Shown: one piece after another, positions 19,735-29,430 of the stretch
Position numbering within the stretch: position 1 is the stretch's first letter
How the letters are laid out: each line of letters begins with the position of its first letter
Assembly: GCA_963930185.1 (NCBI GenBank)
Contig: CAWVLT010000089.1
Location: forward strand, 1 to 61,269
Source of the DNA: JAGZEG01 sp963930185
GTDB taxonomy: Bacteria > Actinomycetota > Coriobacteriia > Coriobacteriales > UMGS124
Direction of reading: 5' to 3'
DNA: 61,269 nucleotides
Notes under the pieces: model-generated
Seen by the model: the letters and a program-made list of their open reading frames with translations, nothing else
Database searches by the model: none
What the model was told of the DNA's origin: nothing
Made by a program: the position numbers and the translations under genes

Positions 19735-21429
19735 ATGACCACACGCATGTCAACCGCGCCAGTCGCAGAGATCTCGCGCCGCTCGTTGCTGGCCACCACG
19801 GGCCTTGTCGGTGCCGGTATAGCCGCCGGTCTCGCCTCGGCCGGGGCGAGCCGCGCCCTTGCCGAGGAATCTGCCGAAGCCGAAGGCGCCGAGGATCAGG
19901 CAGACAGCACCGACGGCGCCGTCGAGTTCACCGGAGAGCAGGAGATCATCGACGTGCAGGTCTGCGTGCTCGGCAGCGGCCCCACCGGCATGACCGCCGC
20001 CATCAGCGCCGCCGAGGCGGGCGCCCAGGTGCTCCTGCTCGACCGCAACGCCTTCGCCACCGGCAACGCCCACAGCATCGCCGCCTGCGAGACGGACTTC
20101 CAGCTCGCGCTCGAGAATCACGAGACCCCCGAGGAGTTCGCCGACTTCCTCGTCCACTACGAGGACAATCCCGACCAGGATCGCGACATGGCCCTGTTCT
20201 GCGCCCAGCAGACCGCCTCGATGATCCAGTGGCTCTCCGACCACGGCGTGGAGTTCAGCCGCGCCGAGACCTCGAGCCCCGAGCCGTTCGCCATCCCCGC
20301 CCGCACGCTGGTGACCAAGTACGGCCGCGACGCCTACAGCGCCCTCACCAAGCCTCTCGAGGACTCCCTGGCCACCGCCGGCGTCGATTGCCGCTACGAG
20401 ACCGAGGTGCTCGAGCTCATCCCCGACGAGTCCGGAGCCGTGGTGGGCGCCCGCGCCCAGGCCAAGGACGGCCACGAGATCGTCGTGAACGCCAGGTCCG
20501 TGGTGCTCGCAACCGGTGGCTTCGGCGGCGATGACGAGCTGCTGCGTCGCTATGCCACGCGCATCCCCTGCGCCGGCCCGCTCGGCGGCGAGCTGCTGTG
20601 GACGCGCGGAGACGGCTTTGCGGTTCGCGAGGGCATCAAGCTCGGCGCCGAGGTGTGCACCCACGGCGGTGGCGGCCTGATGTACAAGAACTTTGAGGGT
20701 GGCAACTGCGACCACTGCGGTCAGGCCCTGCACGTCGGCACCGACGGCAAGCGCTTCTGCAACGAGAGCATCAACCGACTTGACCGCTCGGGGCGTGCCG
20801 TGGACGCCGGCTACACCTACGTCTACATCATCTACGACGCCGATCTGCCCGCCAGCCTGTACACGGGCGTGTCGTCGAGCGGCGGCTCGGCAACGACGAC
20901 GGGCGCCGGCTCCAACCCCCTGCAGGCCGCCCTTGACGCCGGCACCGCCTTCGAGGCCGACACCATCGAGGGTCTCGCCCGCCAGCTGGGCATCAACGCC
21001 GCCGTGCTGCAGGACACCGTGGACACCTACAACGGCTGGTGCCGCAGCGGCGTGGACGAGGAGTTTGGCAAGCCGGCCGAGAAGGTGGGCATGATCGACG
21101 ATCCCGAGCACGCCGGTGAGCCCGACTGCCCGCAGATCGAGAACACCTTCAAACTGCTCAACGAGATCAAGAACCCGCCGTTCTACGCGACGCGTGCCAT
21201 GCTGAACACCATCCAGCTCAGCCACACCCAGGGTGGCCTCAAGATCTCGCAGGCTGCCGAGGTGCTCGACGTCGCCGGCAACCCCATCAAGAACCTCTAC
21301 TCCGGCGGCGAGGCAGCGAACGGCCAGGTCCTGGGACGCTTCTACCCCACGTCGGGCACGTCCGCGATGACCTGCTACGTGTTCGGACGCATCGCCGGCG
21401 AGAGCGCGGCGGCAAACGCGATGGCGTAA
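19735..21429 (+). CDS. Tat-exported fumarate-reductase-like flavoenzyme (1)
   Basis: 564 residues from the ATG at 19735, preceded by GAGGAGG. A Tat signal (ISRRSLLATTGLVGAGIAAG..., Ala-rich cleavage region near 40) is followed by an acidic linker and an FAD-binding domain (VCVLGSGPTGMTAAISAAEAGAQVLLLDR). Family landmarks of the fumarate reductase/succinate dehydrogenase flavoprotein group include VVLATGGFGGDDELL and the C-terminal NLYSGGEAANGQVLGRFYPTSGTSAMTCYVFGRIAGESAA. There is no FMN-binding or haem domain, so an external electron donor is needed. It probably reduces a specific organic acceptor outside the membrane. It is divergent from a LuxR regulator. Confidence 0.9.
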   Translation: MTTRMSTAPVAEISRRSLLATTGLVGAGIAAGLASAGASRALAEESAEAEGAEDQADSTDGAVEFTGEQEIIDVQVCVLGSGPTGMTAAISAAEAGAQVLLLDRNAFATGNAHSIAACETDFQLALENHETPEEFADFLVHYEDNPDQDRDMALFCAQQTASMIQWLSDHGVEFSRAETSSPEPFAIPARTLVTKYGRDAYSALTKPLEDSLATAGVDCRYETEVLELIPDESGAVVGARAQAKDGHEIVVNARSVVLATGGFGGDDELLRRYATRIPCAGPLGGELLWTRGDGFAVREGIKLGAEVCTHGGGGLMYKNFEGGNCDHCGQALHVGTDGKRFCNESINRLDRSGRAVDAGYTYVYIIYDADLPASLYTGVSSSGGSATTTGAGSNPLQAALDAGTAFEADTIEGLARQLGINAAVLQDTVDTYNGWCRSGVDEEFGKPAEKVGMIDDPEHAGEPDCPQIENTFKLLNEIKNPPFYATRAMLNTIQLSHTQGGLKISQAAEVLDVAGNPIKNLYSGGEAANGQVLGRFYPTSGTSAMTCYVFGRIAGESAAANAMA

Positions 21430-21503
21430 GGACGCGTCACGGCACGTCATAACCTCTGAAGTATTCGGAACGTCATGACATCAAAGAACCTGCCTTACAG
21501 GTC

Positions 21504-21537
21504 CGGGCATCCTGCGTGATCGTGGGCGGGATGCCCG
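21504..21537. terminator. Hairpin between convergent genes
   Basis: 9-bp arms CGGGCATCC / GGATGCCCG with a 16-base loop, 75 bp after the flavoenzyme 1 stop, followed by TTCTCG. A weak terminator for one or both converging transcripts. Confidence 0.45.
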
Positions 21538-21610
21538 TTCTCGTAGCTCGTCCCACCTGCAGCCTCGAGACCGCGAAAACCCGGAAGCCACCCTTGCCTC
21601 ATAGGGCGCC

Positions 21611-22144
21611 TCAACGTACACCCCGCACGGCAGTCGGTTCCGTCTTGATCCAGAACAGGAAGAACCACCACTTCACAGCCATGAGCACGCCAATGAGGAT
21701 GCGCATGGGTAAAACGGGAATGGCAACCATCAGCGCAACCAGCAGGCAGGAGACGGGCACGCAGATGCACAGCTTGACCCTCATGGGCATCGAACGCGTC
21801 CTCACGAAGTCCTCGAGGTACTTTTTATAGAGCTTGGTGCCGCAGAACCAGGCGTGGAAGCGCTCGGACCCGTTCGCAAAGCACGCGGAGGCGAGCAGAA
21901 GCAGCGGAGTAGTTGGCAAGACGGGGATCACGATGCCGACGGCGCCCACGCCGGCGAACAGAAACCCCAGCACCACGAGCAGGTGGCGCAGGACGGGAAT
22001 GCGCTGCAGCAATGGCCTGCGCTCTATCGGGCGATCTTTTGAGCGAGTTGCCGGCTGCCCGCTTCTCGTGCATGCCCCACCAGAGCCCTCAGCCCAGGCG
22101 TCACCAGAGAGTGGGTGATCGTCCATGCGCGCGCCCTTGTCCAT
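21611..22144 (-). CDS. DUF454 (YbaN-like) small membrane protein
   Basis: About 177 residues. A polar N-terminal third is followed by GFLFAGVGAVGIVIPVLPTTPLLLLASACFANGSERFHAWF, the DUF454 signature, and two further hydrophobic segments (CICVPVSCLLVALMVAIPVLP and ILIGVLMAVKWWFFLFWI). The start is uncertain; I took the ATG at 22144 behind GGAGGG, but an in-frame start at 22183 is possible. The family's function is unknown. It is convergent with flavoenzyme 1. Confidence 0.8.
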   Translation of the reverse strand: MDKGARMDDHPLSGDAWAEGSGGACTRSGQPATRSKDRPIERRPLLQRIPVLRHLLVVLGFLFAGVGAVGIVIPVLPTTPLLLLASACFANGSERFHAWFCGTKLYKKYLEDFVRTRSMPMRVKLCICVPVSCLLVALMVAIPVLPMRILIGVLMAVKWWFFLFWIKTEPTAVRGVR

Positions 22145-22442
22145 GCCGCCCTCCATTCCCACGCCGCCAACCAACGACCGCACCTACCACCCCACAGCAC
22201 CCATGCGGGCGCATCGTCGCACGAACGCAATGCATGCAGGCAAGCGTCAACTTCTGGGCGCACAGTGCACAGATAATTTGTTTTCCTCTTCAAACTTTTT
22301 AAATGTTAGCATAGTCGAACTTATTAGGCAAGTCCCAGCATCTCGCCGGGGAACCAGCTGGCAAACTTCGGCCAACTCCGGCCATTTTGATCGCATGCGT
22401 CCGTCGCGTTTCACGGGCAGACCCACAACTCGCTCACTTTCA

Positions 22443-22778
22443 CTACGACGCGTTTCGATGCCTTACCATGTCGTAGGCGTACACCCACCACAGCAGGCGC
22501 TCCTCCTCGCCCATGACCAGGTTGGGCTCGCGGCGCTCCAGATACAGGTCGGTCTCGTGCTGGCCGAACCTCACGCGATAGCGAGCAACCTGCCTGCCGT
22601 GGCTGACAGCCCCGAAGATGCCGGCATCGAGCACCTCGTCCACGTGGAAGCAGCGCCCGTCCTTCCACATGACGCAGACGGGCTCTATCGCGCCGTCACG
22701 CCCAAAGCGGGCGTAGACGTCGACGTACTCGCGGTGGACGCGCCGCCGCTCCCCCGATGTCGTGGTCACATGTTCCAT
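22443..22778 (-). CDS. Small SOS-controlled protein, DUF6504-like
   Basis: 111 residues from the ATG at 22778 (a second ATG at 22787 is also in frame). The sequence EYVDVYARFGRDGAIEPVCVMWKDGRCFHVDEVLD resembles small beta-rich proteins that accompany Y-family DNA polymerases and DnaE2/ImuB cassettes (DUF6504-like); I recognise this by pattern only. A near-perfect LexA box overlaps its promoter region, which independently supports a DNA-damage role. No polymerase gene is adjacent here. It has several Trp residues and no membrane span. Confidence 0.6.
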   Translation of the reverse strand: MEHVTTTSGERRRVHREYVDVYARFGRDGAIEPVCVMWKDGRCFHVDEVLDAGIFGAVSHGRQVARYRVRFGQHETDLYLERREPNLVMGEEERLLWWVYAYDMVRHRNAS

Positions 22779-22790
22779 GGCCACCATTAT

Positions 22791-22804
22791 CGAACATCTG
22801 TTCT
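22791..22804 (-). promoter_or_regulatory. LexA (SOS) box
   Basis: CGAACATCTGTTCT is a close match to the Gram-positive LexA site CGAACRNRYGTTCG, with intact GAAC-N4-GTTC half-sites. It lies 13 bp upstream of the small gene at 22443-22778 and overlaps a GATAAT-like -10 on the minus strand, so repressor binding would block transcription until DNA damage. Confidence 0.8.
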
Positions 22805-22950
22805 CTTTTGACTAGCGAACACGGAGTGGATTCGCCATGGGGGCAACTAGGCGATAGGCCATTTGTGTCCTTGCCCCAGAGTACGATCAAAAGGGCATCC
22901 ATGGCCAAGCTCGAACGGGCCGCCACAGTGCGGCAGGCACGGCACGCCCG

Positions 22951-24524
22951 CTACTCAATCACCCACTCATCAATGGTGCATGTCTCAGGCGAGAAGTTCA
23001 CGCCCACTTTCACGACACGCCCCTCGTCTGCGGAAAATGGTACGAGATAGCCCTTCTCATCTATCTGCGCGAGCGCCTCTGCGGCGGACCTGCCGTACTT
23101 GAACTCCATGACATACGTCACGCCGGCGTAGCGCACCACAGCGTCTATGCGCCCCGTGGCCGTCTTGAACTCCGTCTCGATCTGGATGCCGAGCAGGTCA
23201 AAGATCAGATAGAACGTCGTCTCGAACCCGCGTTCGTCGCGGCTGCCCAGATGATAGGGAATGCCCGCAAGATAGGCTCGCATCGCCTGCAGCGCGGCAT
23301 CCATGTCACCCGAGCGGATGTCATCGGCAAAACGATCGAGGAAGTTGTAGTGCATGGTGGGGCGTCGGTGTTCGCCTCGTCACCAATGTAGAGCAGCAGG
23401 CTCTCGGAAAGCCCGCACCTCACCTCGTCGTTGGGTATGCCGAGCCTGTACGCCTCGCGCATTGGGTCGTAGCCTTTGATGGTGAGGTATCCGGCCTGGT
23501 AGAGCATGGGCAGCGGGGAACCCATGCGCTCGGTCGGGGCGTCGAACGCGGTCTCGCGCGCCGAACAGTCCTCCAGGTCCGGCAGCGTCCACTTGTGCGC
23601 GCGCATGAGCCGCAGAAGCGAGGCGGGCGTGCCTGAGCCAAACCAGAACGACCTGATGCGCCCCTCCGACAACGCGTTGAAGAGGCTGAACGGGTTGTAG
23701 ATATCCGGGGAGGGCTCGGCAAAGTGATAGCCGTCGTAGCGCTGCTTAAGCCGGGAAAGGGCGGCCTCACGAGAGGTGCCGAGCTTCTCAGCGAACAGGT
23801 CTATGTCGAGCGACATCTGGCCGATTAGCTCTTCCTCGGATATGCCGCAGATAGTCGCAAACTCCGGATCCATGCTGATGGTGCGCAGGTTGTTGAGCTC
23901 GCTGAAGATGCTGAGCTGGCTAAACTTGGTGATGCCCGTGAGGAACACGAAGCGCAGGTGCGCGTCGCACCCCTTGAGCGGGATGTAGAACTCGCGCATC
24001 ACCGTGCGGAAGCTCTCGAGGAGTCCCTCGTCGTCTATGACATTGAGCATCGGGGCGTCGTACTCGTCGATAAGAATGACAACCTGCTTGCCAGTCTGGG
24101 CGTGAACGCGCTCGATGAGCGTACCGAACCTCTCCGAGCGCGTCATTGTCGTGCGTTCAACGGAGAAGCAAGCCTCGAGCTTGGTCAGGATGTCATCGAT
24201 CTGCGCGGAAAGCTGCTCCGGGTCACGCGTCTTCACCATGCTGAGGTCTATGCGCAGGACGGGCCACGACTCCCACTCGGTCTCGAGCCTGTCGACCGCA
24301 AGGCCCTCGAAGAGCTCGCGTTTGCCCTCGAAGTACGCCTGCATGGTTGAGATCAGCAGCGACTTGCCAAAGCGGCGCGGCCGGCTCAGGAAGAAGTACT
24401 TGCCGTCCTCGTGAGCAAGGCGGTGGATGAACTGCGTCTTGTCGATATAGAGGAACCCGTTGGTGCGAATCTCGCTGAACGTCTGCATCCCTATGGGATA
24501 GCGCAGTCGCTTCCTTATGGTCAT
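22951..24524 (-). pseudogene. AAA-ATPase-like / PD-(D/E)XK nuclease gene, broken by one frameshift
   Basis: The first part (24524 down to about 23363) encodes an AAA-ATPase_like domain: RLRYPIGMQTFSEIRTNGFLYIDKTQFIHRL, Walker A-like SRPRRFGKSLL, and a VILIDEYDAPM Walker B. The second part (to 22951) encodes a PD-(D/E)XK-type domain: HYNFLDRFADDIRSGDMDAALQAMRAYLAGIPY, then TEFKTATGRIDAVVRYAGVTYVMEFKYG with the nuclease D...E-x-K residues. These domains normally form one protein of about 520 residues. Adding one G to the G4 run at 23359-23362 restores the frame. Family members are mobile, multicopy proteins of unclear role. The ATG at 24524 has GGGAGGGG. It may be a true pseudogene, or a base-calling error in the homopolymer. 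Confidence 0.82.
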
Positions 24525-24635
24525 GGCCCCTCCCAACGTCATCTCGCGCAACCGCAGGCCCGTGCATGTTGCCGCAAGCCAATGCCCATCCGCCGCGCCC
24601 GACAGTCCTGCTCCGCCCCGCCTCGCTCCGCGGAC

Positions 24636-26369
24636 CTAGCTCACCCGCCCGTTCTCGACTGAGTATACCTTATCGGCGATGCCCATGGTCGAGGCGCGAT
24701 GCGACACGAGCACCACGGTGCGCCCTTCTCGCTCCTCCTTGAGGGCGCGCAGGATGACGCCCTCGTTGAGGCAGTCGAGGTTCGAGGTTGGCTCGTCGAG
24801 CAGAAGGAGCGGCCCCGCATGGACGAACGACCGCGCCAGTCCCAGACGCTGGCGCTCGCCGGCGGAGAGCGTCCCGCCGAGCTCCCCCACCTCGGTGTCG
24901 TAGCCCTGCGGCAGCGTCATCACGAAGTCGTGCAGCGCGGCCTTCTTCGCGGCTGCGATGACCTCCTCGTCGGTGGCGTCGAGCTTGCCCACGCGGATGT
25001 TGTTGGCGATGGTGTCGTGGAACAGGTCGGTCTCCTGGGTCATGTAGCTCTCGGTACGACGCAGGTAGGCGGTGTCGACCCGCTCGATGGGCTCCTCGCA
25101 TACGCGGACGCTGCCTGCCGGCGCGTTCCAGAAGCGCATGAGGAGCTTGAGCAGCGTGGACTTGCCCGAGCCGCTCTTGCCGCTGATCCCGACGATGCGC
25201 CCGGGCTCGAAGCTGGCGCTGACCCCGTCGAGCACCAGGTCGGCATCCTCCACATCAGTCGAGGCGTCCTTCGAGGCGTCGGCCGGATAGGCGAAGCTCA
25301 GGTCGACCACCCGCGCACCCGTGAAGCGTCCGGGTGCCACGCCGGCGGCAACGTCGGTCACCACAGGCCGCTCCTCGAGCAGCGACAGGACGCGCTCGCC
25401 GGCGGCAAGCGTGGAGAACAGCGAGCTGGAGAGCGCCGAGAGGGCCAGGACCGGCCCGAACGACGACATGAGCATGACCGTGGGCAGCACGGCGCCCGCC
25501 AGGGCGTCGGGGGCGGAGGTGGGCAGCAGCACCGAGCAGGCCAGCATCGCGAAGTCGAACACGAGCACCTCGACGGAGGCAATGCCGCCGATGACGCCCT
25601 CCACGCTCTTGAGCCGGGACTGCTCGACCTCCATCTCGCCGGTGAGGCGCCGCATCCCCTCCAGGCGTCGGGTGCCCTGGCCGAGCTGCAGGATCTCGAA
25701 CAGGCCGCGCAGGGAGTCCAGGTAGAAGCTCGACAGGTCGGCGAACCGCTCGCGATAGCGCATGCCCACCTGGTTGCCCATGCGCGAGGTGAGCAGCGGC
25801 GTCACCAGGCCCACGACCAGAAACGCGACCAGGGCCACGACGGCGAGCCAGGGGTTGAACAGCCCCACCCCCACGGTGACCGTCAGGCTCACGAGCACCG
25901 CGATCGCAATGGGCGAGATGGTGTGCGCATAGAAGACCTCGAGCAGCTCGACGTCGCTGGTGATAAGGGCCACCAGGTCGCCGCGCCTGCGCCCCTCGAG
26001 CTTGGCCGGGCACAGGCGGCGCAGCGCCGAGAACACCCGATCGCGGATGAGGGCGAGGATCTTGAAGGCGATGAGGTGGTTGTTGTACTGCTCGGCATAG
26101 TGGAACACCCCGCGGCCCAGGGCGCATAGGATGAGGGCGACCGCAAGGACCAGAAGCGAGGCGTGGTATGAGCCCACGGCGCTCAGCAGCGCGAACACGC
26201 CGAGCACCGGCACGGCGATGGCGCACAGATTCCCGACGACGCCGAAGAGGATCGCCAGCGCCATGTTGCCGGCCAGCGGCCGCACCAGCCCGATGAGGCC
26301 CGCCATGATGCGGATGCCACTGCGTCTGCGCGGCGATGCGCAGGCGCGATCCTGATCCCGCATGCTCAT
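24636..26369 (-). CDS. CydC-like ABC exporter half (membrane plus ATPase)
   Basis: 577 residues. Six membrane spans (residues 20-330) and an ABC domain with Walker A GKSGSGKSTLL, signature LSAGERQRLGLAR and Walker B LLLLDEPTSNLD. The membrane part resembles CydC of the thiol/haem-linked CydDC exporter (YNNHLIAFKILALIRDRVFSALRRLCPAKLEGRRRGDLVALITSDVELLEVFYAHTISP). Its ATG overlaps the stop of the CydD-like gene (ATGA), so the two make a heterodimer. The pair follows hemH in the same operon, suggesting a haem- or redox-linked export role; no cytochrome bd genes are in the window. Confidence 0.85.
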   Translation of the reverse strand: MSMRDQDRACASPRRRSGIRIMAGLIGLVRPLAGNMALAILFGVVGNLCAIAVPVLGVFALLSAVGSYHASLLVLAVALILCALGRGVFHYAEQYNNHLIAFKILALIRDRVFSALRRLCPAKLEGRRRGDLVALITSDVELLEVFYAHTISPIAIAVLVSLTVTVGVGLFNPWLAVVALVAFLVVGLVTPLLTSRMGNQVGMRYRERFADLSSFYLDSLRGLFEILQLGQGTRRLEGMRRLTGEMEVEQSRLKSVEGVIGGIASVEVLVFDFAMLACSVLLPTSAPDALAGAVLPTVMLMSSFGPVLALSALSSSLFSTLAAGERVLSLLEERPVVTDVAAGVAPGRFTGARVVDLSFAYPADASKDASTDVEDADLVLDGVSASFEPGRIVGISGKSGSGKSTLLKLLMRFWNAPAGSVRVCEEPIERVDTAYLRRTESYMTQETDLFHDTIANNIRVGKLDATDEEVIAAAKKAALHDFVMTLPQGYDTEVGELGGTLSAGERQRLGLARSFVHAGPLLLLDEPTSNLDCLNEGVILRALKEEREGRTVVLVSHRASTMGIADKVYSVENGRVS

Positions 26370-28192
26370 GCGACCACCTCCGAATCCGCCTGTCCGTACG
26401 TCTCGAGCTCGTGCTGCTCGCTGAAGATGCGCGCATAGGCACCGCCGCGCGCCACCAGGTCCTCGTGCGTGCCCAGCTCGACGACGCGGCCGCCCTCCAT
26501 GTAGGCGATGGCGTCAGCGTCGCGCACGCAGGAGAGTCGGTGCGAGATGAGCAGTACCGTGTGCGTGCGGGCGAGCTCGCGCACGACCTCCATGATGATG
26601 CGCTCGCTCTCGGCGTCGATATTGGAGGTCGCCTCGTCAAACAGGTACACGTCGCTGTCGCGCAGAAGCGCCCGGGCGAGCGCGAGGCGCTGGCGCTGGC
26701 CGCCCGACAGGTTGGAGCCCCGCTCCTCGATGCGGGCCGACAGGCCACCGTGCGCCTCGAAGAAGTCGAGGATGCGCACCCGCTCCAGAGACGAGCGCAT
26801 GGCCCGCTCGTCGGCCGCGGGGTCCGCCATGCGAAGGTTGTCCGCCACGGTGCCCGCGAACAGGTAGCTGGCGTTGCCCACCAGCGTGACGCAGCTCAGC
26901 AGCTCGGCGGTGTCAACGTCGCGCAGCTCGACGCCGCCCAGGCGGATGCTGCCCGTATAGGCGCGCATGCGGTGGACGAGCAGGTTCACCGCCGTGGACT
27001 TTCCACAGCCCGAAAGGCCCACCAGGCCAACGAAGCCCCCCGCGGGGACCACGAGGTCGAGCCCGGTGAGAACCTGCCGCGCGGGCTCGGCGCCCCGATC
27101 GTCGGCACCTTGGCTGTCAGCGGCCCGCTTGGCGCCTTGGCCATAGGCAAACCCCACGCCGTCGAACACGACGTCGAGCGGCCCCTCGGGCAGGTGCGCC
27201 GTCCCCGGGGCAGGCGTGGGGGCGTCGAGCAGCGCGAAGATCTTCTTGCTCGCCGACATGCCGTTCATGGCCACGTGGAAGAACGAGCCGAGCGTGCGCA
27301 TGGGGATGAAGAACTCGGCGGCGAGCAGCACGATCACCAGGGCCCCGGCAAGCCCCAGCGCCCCGCTGGCGAGCTGGCTGGCCGCGACGATGATGCCGAC
27401 CGCCGCCCCGCCGTAGGCGATGAGGTCCATGACGATGATGGAGTTGAGCTGCATGAGCAGCACGCGCATGGTGATGACGCGGAATCGCTCGGCCGCCTCG
27501 TTCATCTTTCGTTGGTAATGCTCGTCGGCGCCGTTGATCTTGAGGGTCGTCATCCCCTGGACGTCCTCGAGGAAGATGTCGCCCAGCTCGGTGTAGGAAC
27601 CCCAGTAGTGCTTGAACAGCCTGCCGGCGATCCTCTGCACCGCCATGATGCACACCGGGATGAGTGGCACGCACACGAGCAGGACGACAGCACACGTCAT
27701 GTTGATGGGCGCGACCACGGCAAACAGGGTGAGCGGCGCAAGCACGCTGTAGAAGAGCTGCGGCAGGTACTTCCCGAAGAACATCTCGAGCTGGTCGACG
27801 CCCTCCGACGCCACCTGGACGATCTCGCTGGTAGAGAAGTCCTGCGTGTACGAGGGGCCGAGCTCTAGCAGCTTGCCGTACACCGCGTCGCGCATCTTGG
27901 CCTTGACGCCGCAGCACACCCTATGCGACGCACGGGCCGCCACGAAGCCGCAGGCGAAACGCACGGCGAGGGCGACGGCGAACACACCCGCCACGACGAG
28001 GAGCTCGCGGGCGCCCACCGAACCCGACGCCCCCGCGCCGCCCGTCGCGCCCTGCAGGCGGGCCAGCGCCCAGCCCAGCGAGAAGACGGCGGCCACGTTG
28101 GCGAGCATCGCGAACCACTGGGCGGCCACGTTCAGGACGAGCCAGCGGCGCAGCCGCGTCGCAAACGAGAGAAGTCGCTTGTCCACGAGCAC
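26366..28192 (-). CDS. CydD-like ABC exporter half (membrane plus ATPase)
   Basis: 608 residues. The membrane domain has the CydD pattern (GVKAKMRDAVYGKLLELGPSYTQDFSTSEIVQVASEGVDQLEMFFGKYLPQLFYSVLAPL). The ABC domain has Walker A GLSGCGKSTAV, signature LSGGQRQRLALAR and Walker B YLFDEATSNIDAE. A polar insert rich in Asp/Ala (about 355-370) lies before the ATPase core. The annotated start is a GTG at 28192; a second GTG two codons later is equally possible. It begins just after the hemH stop, so hemH and the exporter pair are one transcript. Confidence 0.87.
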   Translation of the reverse strand: MLVDKRLLSFATRLRRWLVLNVAAQWFAMLANVAAVFSLGWALARLQGATGGAGASGSVGARELLVVAGVFAVALAVRFACGFVAARASHRVCCGVKAKMRDAVYGKLLELGPSYTQDFSTSEIVQVASEGVDQLEMFFGKYLPQLFYSVLAPLTLFAVVAPINMTCAVVLLVCVPLIPVCIMAVQRIAGRLFKHYWGSYTELGDIFLEDVQGMTTLKINGADEHYQRKMNEAAERFRVITMRVLLMQLNSIIVMDLIAYGGAAVGIIVAASQLASGALGLAGALVIVLLAAEFFIPMRTLGSFFHVAMNGMSASKKIFALLDAPTPAPGTAHLPEGPLDVVFDGVGFAYGQGAKRAADSQGADDRGAEPARQVLTGLDLVVPAGGFVGLVGLSGCGKSTAVNLLVHRMRAYTGSIRLGGVELRDVDTAELLSCVTLVGNASYLFAGTVADNLRMADPAADERAMRSSLERVRILDFFEAHGGLSARIEERGSNLSGGQRQRLALARALLRDSDVYLFDEATSNIDAESERIIMEVVRELARTHTVLLISHRLSCVRDADAIAYMEGGRVVELGTHEDLVARGGAYARIFSEQHELETYGQADSEVVA

Positions 28193-28198
28193 CCCCTT

Positions 28199-29242
28199 CT
28201 AGTCCGTCTCGCCGTTGGCCAGGGTGCCGCAAACGCCCTCGCCACGCAGGTAGTCCTCCACGGCGTCGGCGAGCACCGAGACGTGGTCGGCACGGGCGCC
28301 CAGCGTCGGGATGTACGTGAAGCTCGCAGGGCCCGCGTCAGGGTGGTGCTGCTCGCACAGGCGCAGGAACAGCTCGCGCTGCTCCACGTCGCAGTCGATG
28401 AGCGTCTCGATGCAGTCGGCCGTGAACACCGGCGCCGCCACCGCCACGTCACGCACGCCCTCCTGCGCCCATTGGGCGAGGACCTCCTTGGCGGGAGGCC
28501 TGAGCCAGCGGCGGTTGTCGAAGCGCGAGTGGTACGCCACGCCCCAGCCGCCCTCAGGGATGCCGAGGAGCCTGGCGCACCCGCCCGCGGTGTCGAGCGT
28601 CTGCTGGTAGTAGGGGTCGCCGCGCTCAATGTCGGCCAGCAGCGTGGAGTGGAACGTGAACAGGATGCGCGAGCCCGGCCGCCAGGTCCAGCGATCGGCG
28701 ACGGAGCTCGCCAGGGCCTGCAGGTACTCGGGCCGGTTGCAGTAGAACGGGATGAGCCCCACCGACTCGATGGCGGGGCGGCGCCTTGCCTGCCGAAGCG
28801 TCTCCTCGTGGCAGGTGACCGTGGTGACGTCGGCCTTCTGGGGGAACAGCGGCAGCAGCACCACGCGGTTGCAGCCGGCGGCGATAAGCTCGTCGAGCGC
28901 CGCGCCGAGGCTAGGATTGCAGTAGCGCATGCCCAGGGCCACCGGCACGTCAAGGCCACGGCGGGCCAGCTCCGCCTCCAGCCGACTGCGCTGCTCGCGG
29001 CAGGTCACCAGCAAAGGCGAGCCCTGCGGCGTCCAGATGCGGCGGTAGCGCTCGACCGTGCGCTTGGGCCGGTTGGGCAGGATGAATAGGTGAAGGATCG
29101 GCATCCACAGGGCACGGGGCAGATCCACGATCCTGCGGTCAGAGAGCATCTGGCGCAGAAACTCGCGGATGTCCTCGACCTCGGGGGAATCGGCCGTCCC
29201 CACGTTGGCGATGAGAACGCCGTAGCGCGGCTGGTCTGGCAA
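28199..29242 (-). CDS. hemH: Ferrochelatase
   Basis: 347 residues from a TTG at 29242 with a GGAG site 5 bp upstream. Landmarks: YGVLIANVGTADSPEVEDIREFLRQMLSDRRIVDLP at the start, the metal-binding His in ILFTFHSTL (the family usually shows FSFHG), the YQQTLDTAG segment, and APVFTADCIETLIDCDVEQRELF carrying the conserved Glu. It inserts iron into a porphyrin (protoporphyrin or coproporphyrin; the substrate cannot be told from sequence alone). No other haem-biosynthesis gene is in the window. It leads an operon with a CydDC-like exporter. Confidence 0.93.
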   Translation of the reverse strand: MPDQPRYGVLIANVGTADSPEVEDIREFLRQMLSDRRIVDLPRALWMPILHLFILPNRPKRTVERYRRIWTPQGSPLLVTCREQRSRLEAELARRGLDVPVALGMRYCNPSLGAALDELIAAGCNRVVLLPLFPQKADVTTVTCHEETLRQARRRPAIESVGLIPFYCNRPEYLQALASSVADRWTWRPGSRILFTFHSTLLADIERGDPYYQQTLDTAGGCARLLGIPEGGWGVAYHSRFDNRRWLRPPAKEVLAQWAQEGVRDVAVAAPVFTADCIETLIDCDVEQRELFLRLCEQHHPDAGPASFTYIPTLGARADHVSVLADAVEDYLRGEGVCGTLANGETD

Positions 29243-29430
29243 GGCGGCTCCTTACGCGCGGGGCCGCGAGCGCCTGCCGGCAGCGGCCCGACTGACTGGG
29301 TGATCGAAACGTCAGGCAAGCGTGGGCATTGTAGCATCCGGTGAGTTAGTGGTATTAAACACACGAAGGAAGCACCATGTGCGCATGTCCGCACGCCCGC
29401 ACCGTCATGCGCAAGCCAGTGTCTCTCAGG

